Assembly: GCF_019063845.1 (NCBI RefSeq)
Contig: NZ_CP077683.1
Coordinates: 868,001 to 932,000 of the forward strand
Length of the DNA stretch: 64,000 nucleotides
Origin: Geomonas subterranea
GTDB lineage: Bacteria; Desulfobacterota; Desulfuromonadia; Geobacterales; Geobacteraceae
Direction: 5' to 3'
Shown: piece after piece, positions 44,904 through 55,588 of the stretch
Numbering within the stretch: position 1 is the stretch's first letter
How the letters are laid out: the number at the start of each line of letters is the position of its first letter
The notes under the pieces: model-generated
What the model saw: the letters and a program-made list of their open reading frames with translations, nothing else
Databases searched by the model: none
What the model was told of the DNA's origin: nothing
Made by a program: the position numbers and the translations under genes

Positions 44904-45200
44904 TTATTTTCCCTTGGGAAGCTCCAGCTTCGGCTCCTTGGCCTGCTTGTAGAGCAGCAGGGTGCGTCCCAGCACCTGCGCCAGTTCCGCCCCGCAGGCG
45001 GTGCAGAGCTCTTCGGCCACACTGTGGCGGTCCATGAGGCAGCTCTCCAGCACCTTCACCTTGATCAGCTCGTGGCTGGCCAGCGCCTCCACGGTCTCCT
45101 TGATCAGCGCCTCGCTGACGTCGCTCTTGCCTACCTGGATCACCGGCTTCAGGCCGTGGCCGAGCGCGCGGAGAAATCTTTTCTGCTTTCCTGTCAACAT
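44904..45200 (-). CDS. yhbY: CRM-domain RNA-binding protein YhbY
   Basis: This 98-residue protein begins MLTGKQKRFLRALGHGLKPVIQVGK, with AGGAAG upstream. The GxxG-like VGKSDVS loop and KVKVLESC strand follow the CRM/YhbY fold, which binds pre-50S ribosomal particles. It has a short Lys-rich C-terminus. It is monocistronic. Confidence 0.92.
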   Translation of the reverse strand: MLTGKQKRFLRALGHGLKPVIQVGKSDVSEALIKETVEALASHELIKVKVLESCLMDRHSVAEELCTACGAELAQVLGRTLLLYKQAKEPKLELPKGK

Positions 45201-45465
45201 CACTTCTTCCTTTGTACCCATGCAGGCGTTCGGGATTCCGCCCGAGCCGTGCAATAAGTCTTCATTATTCCGAGAACGGTGCAGGCTTTATAGCATTTTG
45301 ACCCGGGTATGGCAAGGACGGTGAGGGGGGGCGAGTTGAGGGCATGAGAGCCCACCGGGTGATACTGGGCTGGCATCGGTACCGCAGAGGGAAACACATG
45401 AAGCGGCCTTGCCTGATGATAAGCGAATCTTAATCGGATTGTGCCTGTTTCCGGCTTCGTTTTCC

Positions 45466-45494
45466 TTGACTCTGATAAGCCTCGATGCTACTTT
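45466..45494 (+). promoter_or_regulatory. Sigma-70 promoter of the pyr cluster
   Basis: TTGACT (45466-45471) and TACTTT (45489-45494) are 17 bp apart. Transcription would start near 45501, just before the PyrR-binding element. The 45201-45465 region shows no gene. Confidence 0.6.
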
Positions 45495-45513
45495 GTACCA
45501 AATTTATCCGATG

Positions 45514-45546
45514 CCTTTTAAATTAGCCCCGTGAGGTTAGCAAAGG
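45514..45546 (+). promoter_or_regulatory. PyrR-binding anti-antiterminator RNA element
   Basis: CCTTT (45514-45518) pairs with AAAGG (45542-45546), and inner TTAGCC pairs with GGTTAG around CCGTGA. The order CTTTTAAA, AGCCCC, GTGAGG, GCAAAGG follows the PyrR recognition hairpin known from Bacillus pyr leaders. With UMP or UTP bound, PyrR would stabilise it and allow the terminator downstream to form. Confidence 0.75.
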
Positions 45547-45577
45547 TGAAGCATAAAGCACTCTTTTACTATCTAAA

Positions 45578-45617
45578 GAAAGAGCCTTTTCGCCCATCTG
45601 CGCGGAAAGGCTCTTTT
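45578..45617 (+). terminator. pyr attenuator terminator
   Basis: AAAGAGCCTTT followed by TCGC pairs with GCGGAAAGGCTCTTT, then TT. It lies between the PyrR element and pyrR, so it is an attenuator rather than an end-of-gene terminator. Confidence 0.8.
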
Positions 45618-45676
45618 TAATTACGCGCCGCGGGCGCGGGGCGAAAACATTACACGACAGGCGCTTACGCCGATGA

Positions 45677-46242
<566 letters not shown>

Positions 46243-46250
46243 TCACACCT

Positions 46251-46350
46251 CCGCCCTCATCCGCCCCTGCGGGGCACCTTCTCCCGGCGGGAGAAGGGGG
46301 ATGTGAAGCCCTCGCCCTCCGGGAGAGGGTGGCCGAAGGCCGGGTGAGGG
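46251..46350. repeat. Dispersed GC-rich repeat (CCCTCATCCGCCCC / CTTCTCCCGG type)
   Basis: Two hairpin-forming blocks, CTTCTCCCGGCGGGAGAAGG and CTCGCCCTCCGGGAGAGGG, are followed by GGCCGGGTGAGGG. It lies between pyrR and pyrB. Confidence 0.75.
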
Positions 46351-46440
46351 TAGATTTTTGAAGCACTTGCAATCTAGTCTGATCGTTTTCAACGCGCCAC
46401 GTAACGGTGCGTGGCGCAAAACTAGTTTCTGGGGGGGACC

Positions 46441-47373
46441 ATGGGTTTCAGGCACAAAGACATCATCGCCCTGAAGGATCTGACCAAGGAGGAGATCGAA
46501 CTGCTCCTCGATACGGCGGACAATCTCAGCGAGATCAACCAGCGGGACATCAAGAAGGTGCCGACTCTGCGCGGCAAGACGGTGATCAACCTTTTCTACG
46601 AGGCTTCCACCAGGACCCGTACCTCCTTCGAGATTGCCGCCAAACGGTTATCCGCCGACGCCGTCAACATCACCGCGTCCACCAGTTCCGTGGTCAAGGG
46701 TGAGACCCTCTCCGACACCGCCGCCAATATCCTCGCCATGAAACCGGACATCATCGTGATGCGTCATTCGGTCTCCGGTGCCCACGAGTACCTCGCAAAG
46801 CGCGTCTCCTGCTCCGTGATCAACGCCGGCGACGGCGCGCACGAGCACCCCTCCCAGGGGCTTCTGGACATGCTCACCATGCGCCAGAAGTTCGGCAAGC
46901 TGGCCGGTTTGAAGGTCGCGATCGTCGGCGACATCACCCACAGCCGCGTGGCCCGATCCAACATCTACGGCCTCACCACCATGGGCGCGCAGGTCTTCCT
47001 GGCCGGCCCGCCGACCATGATGCCCCCCGGCATCGAGCGGCTGGGCAACGTGACTGTCTGCAAGGACATGCGCGAGGCGGTGGACCAGGCCGACGTGGTT
47101 ATGATGCTCAGGATCCAGCTGGAGCGCCAGGGCAAGACCCTGCTCCCCAGCATGCGCGAATACTCCCGCTACTTCGGCCTCAACCCCGCAGTGCTCGCCC
47201 TGGCCAAGAAAGACGCCATCGTCATGCATCCCGGCCCGATCAACCGCGGCGTCGAGCTCGCCTCCAGCGTGGCCGACTGCGACCAATCCGCCATTATGAA
47301 GCAGGTCGAGAACGGCGTGGCGGTCAGGATGGCCATGCTGTATCACGTCTGCGGCGGAGAGCCGGTGGAGTAG
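46441..47373 (+). CDS. pyrB: Aspartate carbamoyltransferase, catalytic subunit
   Basis: This 310-residue enzyme condenses carbamoyl phosphate with aspartate, the first committed pyrimidine step. Carbamoyl-phosphate site [13 protein letters not shown], then [12 protein letters not shown] and [11 protein letters not shown] are intact. No regulatory PyrI gene is adjacent; control is expected by PyrR attenuation. GGGGGGGACC precedes ATG. Confidence 0.97.
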   Translation: MGFRHKDIIALKDLTKEEIELLLDTADNLSEINQRDIKKVPTLRGKTVINLFYEASTRTRTSFEIAAKRLSADAVNITASTSSVVKGETLSDTAANILAMKPDIIVMRHSVSGAHEYLAKRVSCSVINAGDGAHEHPSQGLLDMLTMRQKFGKLAGLKVAIVGDITHSRVARSNIYGLTTMGAQVFLAGPPTMMPPGIERLGNVTVCKDMREAVDQADVVMMLRIQLERQGKTLLPSMREYSRYFGLNPAVLALAKKDAIVMHPGPINRGVELASSVADCDQSAIMKQVENGVAVRMAMLYHVCGGEPVE

Positions 47374-47379
47374 AGGCCG

Positions 47380-47519
47380 TTTTAAGTTCTATGTTCTACG
47401 TTCTACGTGGGACATGGACGACGAACCTTTTACGAAATATCGAGAGGCTGTTCTCCGTGCTACCCTGCGCTCTAGGCCTTGGCTTTTAACGTAGACGTAG
47501 AACCTGGAACATAGAACTT
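47380..47519. repeat. Short-word repeat block (GTTCTACGT / ACGTAGAACCTGGA)
   Basis: Tandem AGTTCTATGTTCTACGTTCT at 47383-47408 is mirrored by the reverse-complement words AACGTAGACGTAGAACCTGG at 47490-47519. The same words occur at 4700-4740 and around both terminators at 29300-29550. The block fills the pyrB-pyrC gap. Confidence 0.65.
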
Positions 47520-47535
47520 GTTTTTGGAGGTTTGC

Positions 47536-48810
47536 ATGAATCTTCTGATAAAAGGTGGGCGCGTGATCGATCCTTCGCAGGGGATCGACGAAACCATGGA
47601 TGTGCTGATTGCCGACGGAGTGGTTCTTGAGCTGGGGCAGGGGATCGTGGCACCGGAGGGTACCCAGACCATCGACGCCTCCGGGCTCCTGGTCACCCCG
47701 GGCCTGATCGACATGCACGTGCACCTGCGCGATCCGGGCCTCGAGTACAAAGAGGACATCGCCACCGGCAGCCGCGCCGCTGCGGCAGGCGGCTTCACCT
47801 CGGTCGCCTGCATGCCCAATACTTCGCCGGTGATCGACAACAAGGCGGTTGCCTGCTACGTCGTCAACAAGGCCCAGAGCGAGGCACTGGTCAACGTGTT
47901 CCCGATCGGCTCCATCACCAAGGGGAGCAAGGGGGACAGCCTGGCCGAGATGGGCGACCTCAAAGAGGCCGGCTGCGTTGCGGTCTCCGACGACGGCAAG
48001 CCCGTGTGCAACTCCGAACTGATGCGCCGCGCCCTCGAGTACGCCAAGGGGATCGGCATCACCGTGATCTCGCACTCCGAGGATCTCGCCCTGGTGGGCG
48101 AGGGGGTGATGAACGAAGGGTTCGTCTCCACCGAGCTCGGGCTCAAGGGGATCCCCTGGGCTGCCGAAGATATCGCGGTAGCCCGCGAGGTCTACCTCGC
48201 CGAGTTCGCTGCGGCCCCTGTGCATATCGCCCACATCTCCACCGCCGGTTCCGCGCGCATCATCCGCAACGCGAAAGCCCGCGGCGTGAAAGTGACCTGC
48301 GAGACCGCACCGCACTACTTCACCCTGACCGACGACGCGGTGCGCGGCTACAACACCAACGCCAAGATGAACCCTCCCTTGAGAGGCGAGTCCGACGTGG
48401 CGGCCATGAAGGCAGCCCTCGCCGACGGCACCATCGACGCCATCGCCACCGACCATGCTCCGCACCACCCGGACGAGAAAGACGTCGAGTTCAACGCGGC
48501 GCTGAACGGCATCGTCGGCCTGGAAACTTCCCTGCCGCTCTCGCTGAAGCTGGTCGAGGACGGGGTGCTGGATCTTAAAGGGCTGGTTTCGGTGATGTCC
48601 TGCAACCCAGCGAAAATACTAGGACTCGATCGCGGCACCTTGAGGGTCGGCGCGGTCGGCGACGTCACCGTCATCGACCCGGCCAAGGAGTGGCAGGTCG
48701 AAGCGGCCAAGCTGGAGTCGAAGTCGAAGAACTCGCCGTTCCTGGGGTGGAAGATGAAAGGGAAGGCGGTGTACACGGTGGTCAAGGGACAGGTGGTGTA
48801 CCAGGCATAG
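47536..48810 (+). CDS. pyrC: Dihydroorotase
   Basis: This 424-residue class I enzyme starts at ATG 47536, behind GGAGG. Zinc motifs: [10 protein letters not shown] near residue 60, the later His-containing [18 protein letters not shown] and [11 protein letters not shown]. It closes N-carbamoyl aspartate to dihydroorotate. All metal-binding residues seem present, so it is the active form rather than a PyrX-type paralogue. Confidence 0.96.
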   Translation: MNLLIKGGRVIDPSQGIDETMDVLIADGVVLELGQGIVAPEGTQTIDASGLLVTPGLIDMHVHLRDPGLEYKEDIATGSRAAAAGGFTSVACMPNTSPVIDNKAVACYVVNKAQSEALVNVFPIGSITKGSKGDSLAEMGDLKEAGCVAVSDDGKPVCNSELMRRALEYAKGIGITVISHSEDLALVGEGVMNEGFVSTELGLKGIPWAAEDIAVAREVYLAEFAAAPVHIAHISTAGSARIIRNAKARGVKVTCETAPHYFTLTDDAVRGYNTNAKMNPPLRGESDVAAMKAALADGTIDAIATDHAPHHPDEKDVEFNAALNGIVGLETSLPLSLKLVEDGVLDLKGLVSVMSCNPAKILGLDRGTLRVGAVGDVTVIDPAKEWQVEAAKLESKSKNSPFLGWKMKGKAVYTVVKGQVVYQA

Positions 48811-48830
48811 GGTAGTGGCGCGCTAGACGC

Positions 48831-48855
48831 TGTAGGGGCGAATAATCATTCGCCC
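48831..48855. repeat. Palindromic repeat TGTAGGGGCGAATAATCATT type
   Basis: This canonical copy lies 21 bp after the pyrC stop, facing the copy at 48913. Confidence 0.85.
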
Positions 48856-48912
48856 AGCCACTGGTGCGTCATCAGCGCCCATCGCTAGTCCGTCAGAGAT
48901 GCAAGAATAGGG

Positions 48913-48938
48913 GGGGCGAATGATTATTCGCCCCTACA
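48913..48938. repeat. Palindromic repeat, inverted copy
   Basis: GGGGCGAATGATTATTCGCC followed by CCTACA is the inverted partner of the copy at 48831, 57 bp apart. Confidence 0.85.
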
Positions 48939-49019
48939 GTTGCGGATGGACGACGTCGCATAGGTCGCAATATCGCGCTCACCGCGCGGCAGAAATATAA
49001 CGGATTCGGGAGAAGATAC

Positions 49020-50141
49020 ATGAAAGCAGTGCTGGCTCTGGCGGACGGCCGGATTTTTAAAGGGAAGGCCTTCGGCGCAACGGGCGAAACCAGCGGCGAG
49101 GTGGTGTTCAACACCGCCATGTCGGGCTACCAGGAAGTGCTCACCGACCCCTCCTACAAGGGGCAGATGGTCACCATGACCTATACCCAGATCGGGAACA
49201 CCGGGATTAACCCGGAGGATATCGAGAGCAACCAGCTCTACCTCTCCGGCTTCATCGTGCGCGAGTATCTCGACTGCTACTCCAACTACCGCGCCACCAT
49301 GAGCCTGGACGCCTACCTGAAGGAGAACGGCGTCGTGGGGATCCAGGGGATCGACACCCGCGCCCTGACTAGGCACCTGCGCGACAAGGGGGCCCAGAAC
49401 GGCATCATCTCCACCATCGACTTCGATCCGGAGAGCCTGGTGAAAAAGGCCCGCGCCATCCCGTCCATGAGCGGCCTTGACCTCGCCACCGGCGTCACCT
49501 GCTCCGCCCCCTACCACTGGACCCAGGGGCTGTGGGACCTGCAGACCGGCTACCCGGAAGTCGACAAGCGGGACCTGAAGTACAAGGTCGTCGCCTACGA
49601 CTTCGGCATCAAGCTGAACATCCTGCGTTGCCTGGTCTCCGCCGGCTGCGACGTGACCGTGGTCCCGGCCACTTTCCCGGCCGAGTCCGCACTGGCCATG
49701 AACCCGGACGGCATCTTCCTCTCCAACGGCCCGGGCGACCCGGAGCCGATGAAGGAAGTGATCGAAAACATCAAGAAGTTCGTGGGCAAAAAGCCGATCT
49801 TCGGCATCTGCCTCGGTCACCAGCTCCTGGGACTCGCCCTGGGCGGCCGCACCATCAAGCTGAAGTTCGGCAACCACGGCTCCAACCTCCCGGTCATGGA
49901 CATGTCCACCAGGAAGGTCGAGATCACCGCCCAGAACCACGGCTTCTCGGTCGATATCCTGTCGCTCTCCAACGTGGCCGGTCTCGCCCACGAGAACCTG
50001 AACGACCAGACTGTCGAGGGTATGGCGCACAAGACGCTCCCCATCTTCTCGGTGCAGCACCACCCCGAGGCGTCCCCCGGGCCGCATGACTCGCACTACC
50101 TGTTTGACAGGTTCGTGGAGATGATGGAGAAGCATAAATAA
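49020..50141 (+). CDS. carA: Carbamoyl-phosphate synthase, glutaminase (small) subunit
   Basis: This 373-residue subunit hydrolyses glutamine and passes ammonia to CarB. The N-terminal CPSase small-chain domain (FNTAMSGYQEVLTDPSY, GIQGIDTRALTRHLR) precedes a class I amidotransferase: SNGPGDPE, nucleophile Cys in FGICLGHQLLGLA, and HPEASPGPHD with catalytic His and Glu. It is unusual only in being parted from carB by a radical SAM gene and repeats. Confidence 0.97.
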   Translation: MKAVLALADGRIFKGKAFGATGETSGEVVFNTAMSGYQEVLTDPSYKGQMVTMTYTQIGNTGINPEDIESNQLYLSGFIVREYLDCYSNYRATMSLDAYLKENGVVGIQGIDTRALTRHLRDKGAQNGIISTIDFDPESLVKKARAIPSMSGLDLATGVTCSAPYHWTQGLWDLQTGYPEVDKRDLKYKVVAYDFGIKLNILRCLVSAGCDVTVVPATFPAESALAMNPDGIFLSNGPGDPEPMKEVIENIKKFVGKKPIFGICLGHQLLGLALGGRTIKLKFGNHGSNLPVMDMSTRKVEITAQNHGFSVDILSLSNVAGLAHENLNDQTVEGMAHKTLPIFSVQHHPEASPGPHDSHYLFDRFVEMMEKHK

Positions 50142-50150
50142 TAGGCGGAT

Positions 50151-50256
50151 CTTCCTCCTCCTCCCTTGCCAGGAGGGGGGGGTGGGTGAAGCCGCAAGCT
50201 GAGCAGGCTGTGGCATCTACCCCCACCCCCTAACCCCTCCCGCGAGGGGAGGGGAG
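50151..50256. repeat. Dispersed GC-rich repeat (CTCCTCCCTTGCC ... CCCCTAACCCCTCCC)
   Basis: CTTCCTCCTCCTCCCTTGCC, AGGAGGGGGGGGTGGGTG and CCCCACCCCCTAACCCCTCC with GAGGGGAGGGGA form potential hairpins between carA and the radical SAM gene. Confidence 0.7.
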
Positions 50257-50282
50257 ACTGAAGAGTTGGTCGAAGGTGTTGA

Positions 50283-51209
50283 TTGAAACGCACGACGTAC
50301 CAGGGACTTTTTGAAAACGGCGAGCTGGCGCGGCGCATCAAGATGGCTTACGCCCGCCTCGCCGCCTGCGACCTCTGCCCCCATACCTGCGGTGTGAACC
50401 GCTTGAAAGGGGAGACGGGGCTGTGCGAAAGCGGCAAAGAGGTGCGTATCGCCTCCGCCAACGTGCACCGCGGCGAGGAGCCGCCCATCTCCGGCACGAA
50501 GGGCTCCGGCACCATCTTCCTGTCGGGATGCACCCTGAACTGCAAGTTCTGCCAGAACTTCCCGATCAGCCAGCTCAGAAACGGCACCGATCTTACTGTG
50601 GGGCAGTTGGCCGATAAGATGGTGGGGCTGCAGAAGAAGGGCGTGCACAACATAAATTTCGTCACGCCGACCCACTTCACGCCGCAGATCCTGGCCGCGC
50701 TTTACCTCGCCATCCGCAAGGGGTTCCGCATCCCCATCGTGTGGAACACGAGCGGTTACGAGAGCCTGGAGACCCTGGCCCTGCTGGACGGCGTGGTGGA
50801 CATCTACCTGCCGGACATGAAGTACTGCTGCAACGAAGTGGCGCTAAAGCTATCCGGAGCCAAGGGTTACACCGAGGTGAACCGTCTCGCCCTTCCCGAG
50901 ATGCTGAGGCAGGTGGGGCACCTGGAATGCGATGATAACGGCATCGCGGTGCGCGGCCTGATCGTGCGGCACCTGGTCCTGCCGGAAGGGCAGGCGGGGA
51001 GCCCGGAGACCCTGGCCTGGATCGCGGAGAACCTCGGGACGGAAACGCACATCGCTTTGATGAGTCAATATTTCCCGGCCCACGCCGCGGCGCAGACTCC
51101 GGGGATTGAAAGAAGGATCACCAGCGCGGAGTACGCCGAGGCGGTCGAGGCGCTGGAAGAGTTGGAGCTGGAAAACGGCTGGGTACAGGAAGAACCTTTG
51201 GGCGAATGA
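50283..51209 (+). CDS. Radical SAM protein, PflX/COG1313 type
   Basis: This 308-residue protein uses TTG 50283 with AAGGTG upstream; the family N-terminus (YQGLFENGELARRI) is needed, ruling out the later ATG. An accessory Cys set CDLCPHTCGVNR lies near residue 30. The radical SAM motif is SGCTLNCKFCQNFPIS (Cys-x3-Cys-x2-Cys). The family is annotated as putative pyruvate-formate-lyase activase but its substrate is unknown. It interrupts the pyr cluster between carA and carB. Its last codons and TGA stop lie inside a palindromic repeat, so the native C-terminus may have been altered by repeat insertion. Confidence 0.88.
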   Translation: MKRTTYQGLFENGELARRIKMAYARLAACDLCPHTCGVNRLKGETGLCESGKEVRIASANVHRGEEPPISGTKGSGTIFLSGCTLNCKFCQNFPISQLRNGTDLTVGQLADKMVGLQKKGVHNINFVTPTHFTPQILAALYLAIRKGFRIPIVWNTSGYESLETLALLDGVVDIYLPDMKYCCNEVALKLSGAKGYTEVNRLALPEMLRQVGHLECDDNGIAVRGLIVRHLVLPEGQAGSPETLAWIAENLGTETHIALMSQYFPAHAAAQTPGIERRITSAEYAEAVEALEELELENGWVQEEPLGE

Positions 51210-51224
51210 TTATTCGCCCCTACA
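51200..51224. repeat. Palindromic repeat containing the radical SAM stop codon
   Basis: GGGCGAATGATTATTCGCCC followed by CTACA. The in-frame GGC GAA TGA ends the upstream gene. Confidence 0.85.
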
Positions 51225-51277
51225 AAACCTGACCTGCAGACCAAGATGATTCACGTGAACGACCTCGGCACCTGTTT

Positions 51278-51302
51278 GGGGGAATAATCATTCGCCCCTA
51301 CA
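51278..51302. repeat. Palindromic repeat within the 78-bp tandem, copy 1
   Basis: GGGGGAATAATCATTCGCCC followed by CTACA; the left arm is slightly degenerate. Confidence 0.8.
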
Positions 51303-51352
51303 AAACCTGAATTGTAAAGCAAAGATGATTCACATGAACGACCTCGGCACCC

Positions 51353-51376
51353 GTAGGGGCGAATAATCATTCGCCC
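51353..51376. repeat. Palindromic repeat within the 78-bp tandem, copy 2
   Basis: GTAGGGGCGAATAATCATTC followed by GCCC; canonical. Confidence 0.8.
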
Positions 51377-51438
51377 GCCTTTAAAGATTCGCTTCCGACG
51401 GAACGTGTTTAATAAAGAGAGTAATGGAGTGATTTACA

Positions 51439-54684
<3,246 letters not shown>

Positions 54685-54789
54685 CCGACCGGGGAGCGCC
54701 GCACTAGGCGCTCCCTTTCCAAATCCAGCACATGCAGCACAGCGGGGGGCCTCCAGGCCCCCTATAAGTTCATCAAGGAGCAAAATACG

Positions 54790-55266
54790 ATGTCTCAGAC
54801 AGTTCCATTGACCAAGGAGAGTTACGAGGCCCTTCAGGAGGACCTCAAACGCCTGATTAAGGAAGAGCGCCCCAAGGTAATCCAGGATATCGCAGAGGCC
54901 AGGGCACACGGCGATCTCTCTGAAAATGCGGAGTACGATGCGGCCAAGAACCGTCAGGGTTTCATCGAAGGGCGCATACTGGAGCTGCAGGACAAACTGG
55001 CGCGGGCCTACGTGGTCGACCTGTCCAACCTGAAGCCGGACAAGGTGGTTTTCGGCGCCACGGTTACCGTGTACGACACCGCGACCGAGGAAGAGATCAC
55101 CTACAAGATCGTCGGTGAGGACGAGGCCGACATCAAGCTGGGCAAGATCTCCTGCACCTCGCCGGTGGGCAAGGCGCTGATCGGGCACAAGCTGGATGAC
55201 ACCGTCCGCGTCAGCGTTCCCTCCGGGATGAAGGAATACGAGATCATCGAGATCCGCTACGAGTAG
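54790..55266 (+). CDS. greA: Transcription elongation factor GreA
   Basis: This 158-residue factor rescues backtracked RNA polymerase by stimulating transcript cleavage. The coiled-coil tip carries DLSENAEYDAAKN with the acidic pair needed for cleavage (about residues 41-53). The C-terminal FKBP-like domain has SPVGKALIGHKLDDTV. It follows carB by 105 bp on the same strand, a frequent carB-greA neighbourhood. Confidence 0.96.
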   Translation: MSQTVPLTKESYEALQEDLKRLIKEERPKVIQDIAEARAHGDLSENAEYDAAKNRQGFIEGRILELQDKLARAYVVDLSNLKPDKVVFGATVTVYDTATEEEITYKIVGEDEADIKLGKISCTSPVGKALIGHKLDDTVRVSVPSGMKEYEIIEIRYE

Positions 55267-55332
55267 CAGCAGCACTAACCCGTTTCGCACCACAACCAAC
55301 ATGCGCGCCAGCGCGTGACCAGGAGGATTTAC

Positions 55333-55530
55333 ATGGCTCAGGTAACCAAGGACATGACTTTTGCCGCAGTGATGAGGATGCACCCGGACGTCGTCAAGGT
55401 GCTCGCTAAATACAACCTCGGCTGCATCGGCTGCATGGGTGCTCAGAACGAGTCCCTGGAGCAGGGGTGCGCCGCCCACGGCATCAACGTGGACGACATC
55501 GTCGCTGACCTCAACAAGATCTTCGCCTAA
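55333..55530 (+). CDS. DUF1858 small protein with three cysteines
   Basis: This 65-residue protein starts at MAQVTKDMTFAAVM, with AGGAGG 7 bp upstream. DUF1858 core: HPDVVKVLAKYNLGCIGCMGAQNESLEQGCAAHGINVDDIVADLNKIF. The CIGC pair plus a later Cys could bind a metal or cluster. A paralogue is at 41433-41624. It ends at a strong terminator. Confidence 0.88.
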   Translation: MAQVTKDMTFAAVMRMHPDVVKVLAKYNLGCIGCMGAQNESLEQGCAAHGINVDDIVADLNKIFA

Positions 55531-55538
55531 CCACGACC

Positions 55539-55573
55539 GGCGCCCGGAGCCTGCTCCGGGCGCCTTTCTTTTT
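55539..55573 (+). terminator. Terminator between the DUF1858 gene and recG
   Basis: GGCGCCCGGAGC (55539-55550) pairs with GCTCCGGGCGCC (55553-55564), followed by TTTCTTTTT. The T-run ends only 15 bp before the recG ATG. Confidence 0.9.
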
Positions 55574-55588
55574 CTCCCTTTTTCTCCC

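Larger units (their letters stand above)
51220..51376. repeat. Two tandem 78-bp units between the radical SAM gene and carB
   Basis: CTACAAAACCTGA starts at 51220 and again at 51298, and both units share GATGATTCAC, TGAACGACCTCGGCACC and a palindromic repeat at the end. The units differ at about a dozen positions. The remaining gap to 51438 shows only the carB ribosome site. Confidence 0.85.
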
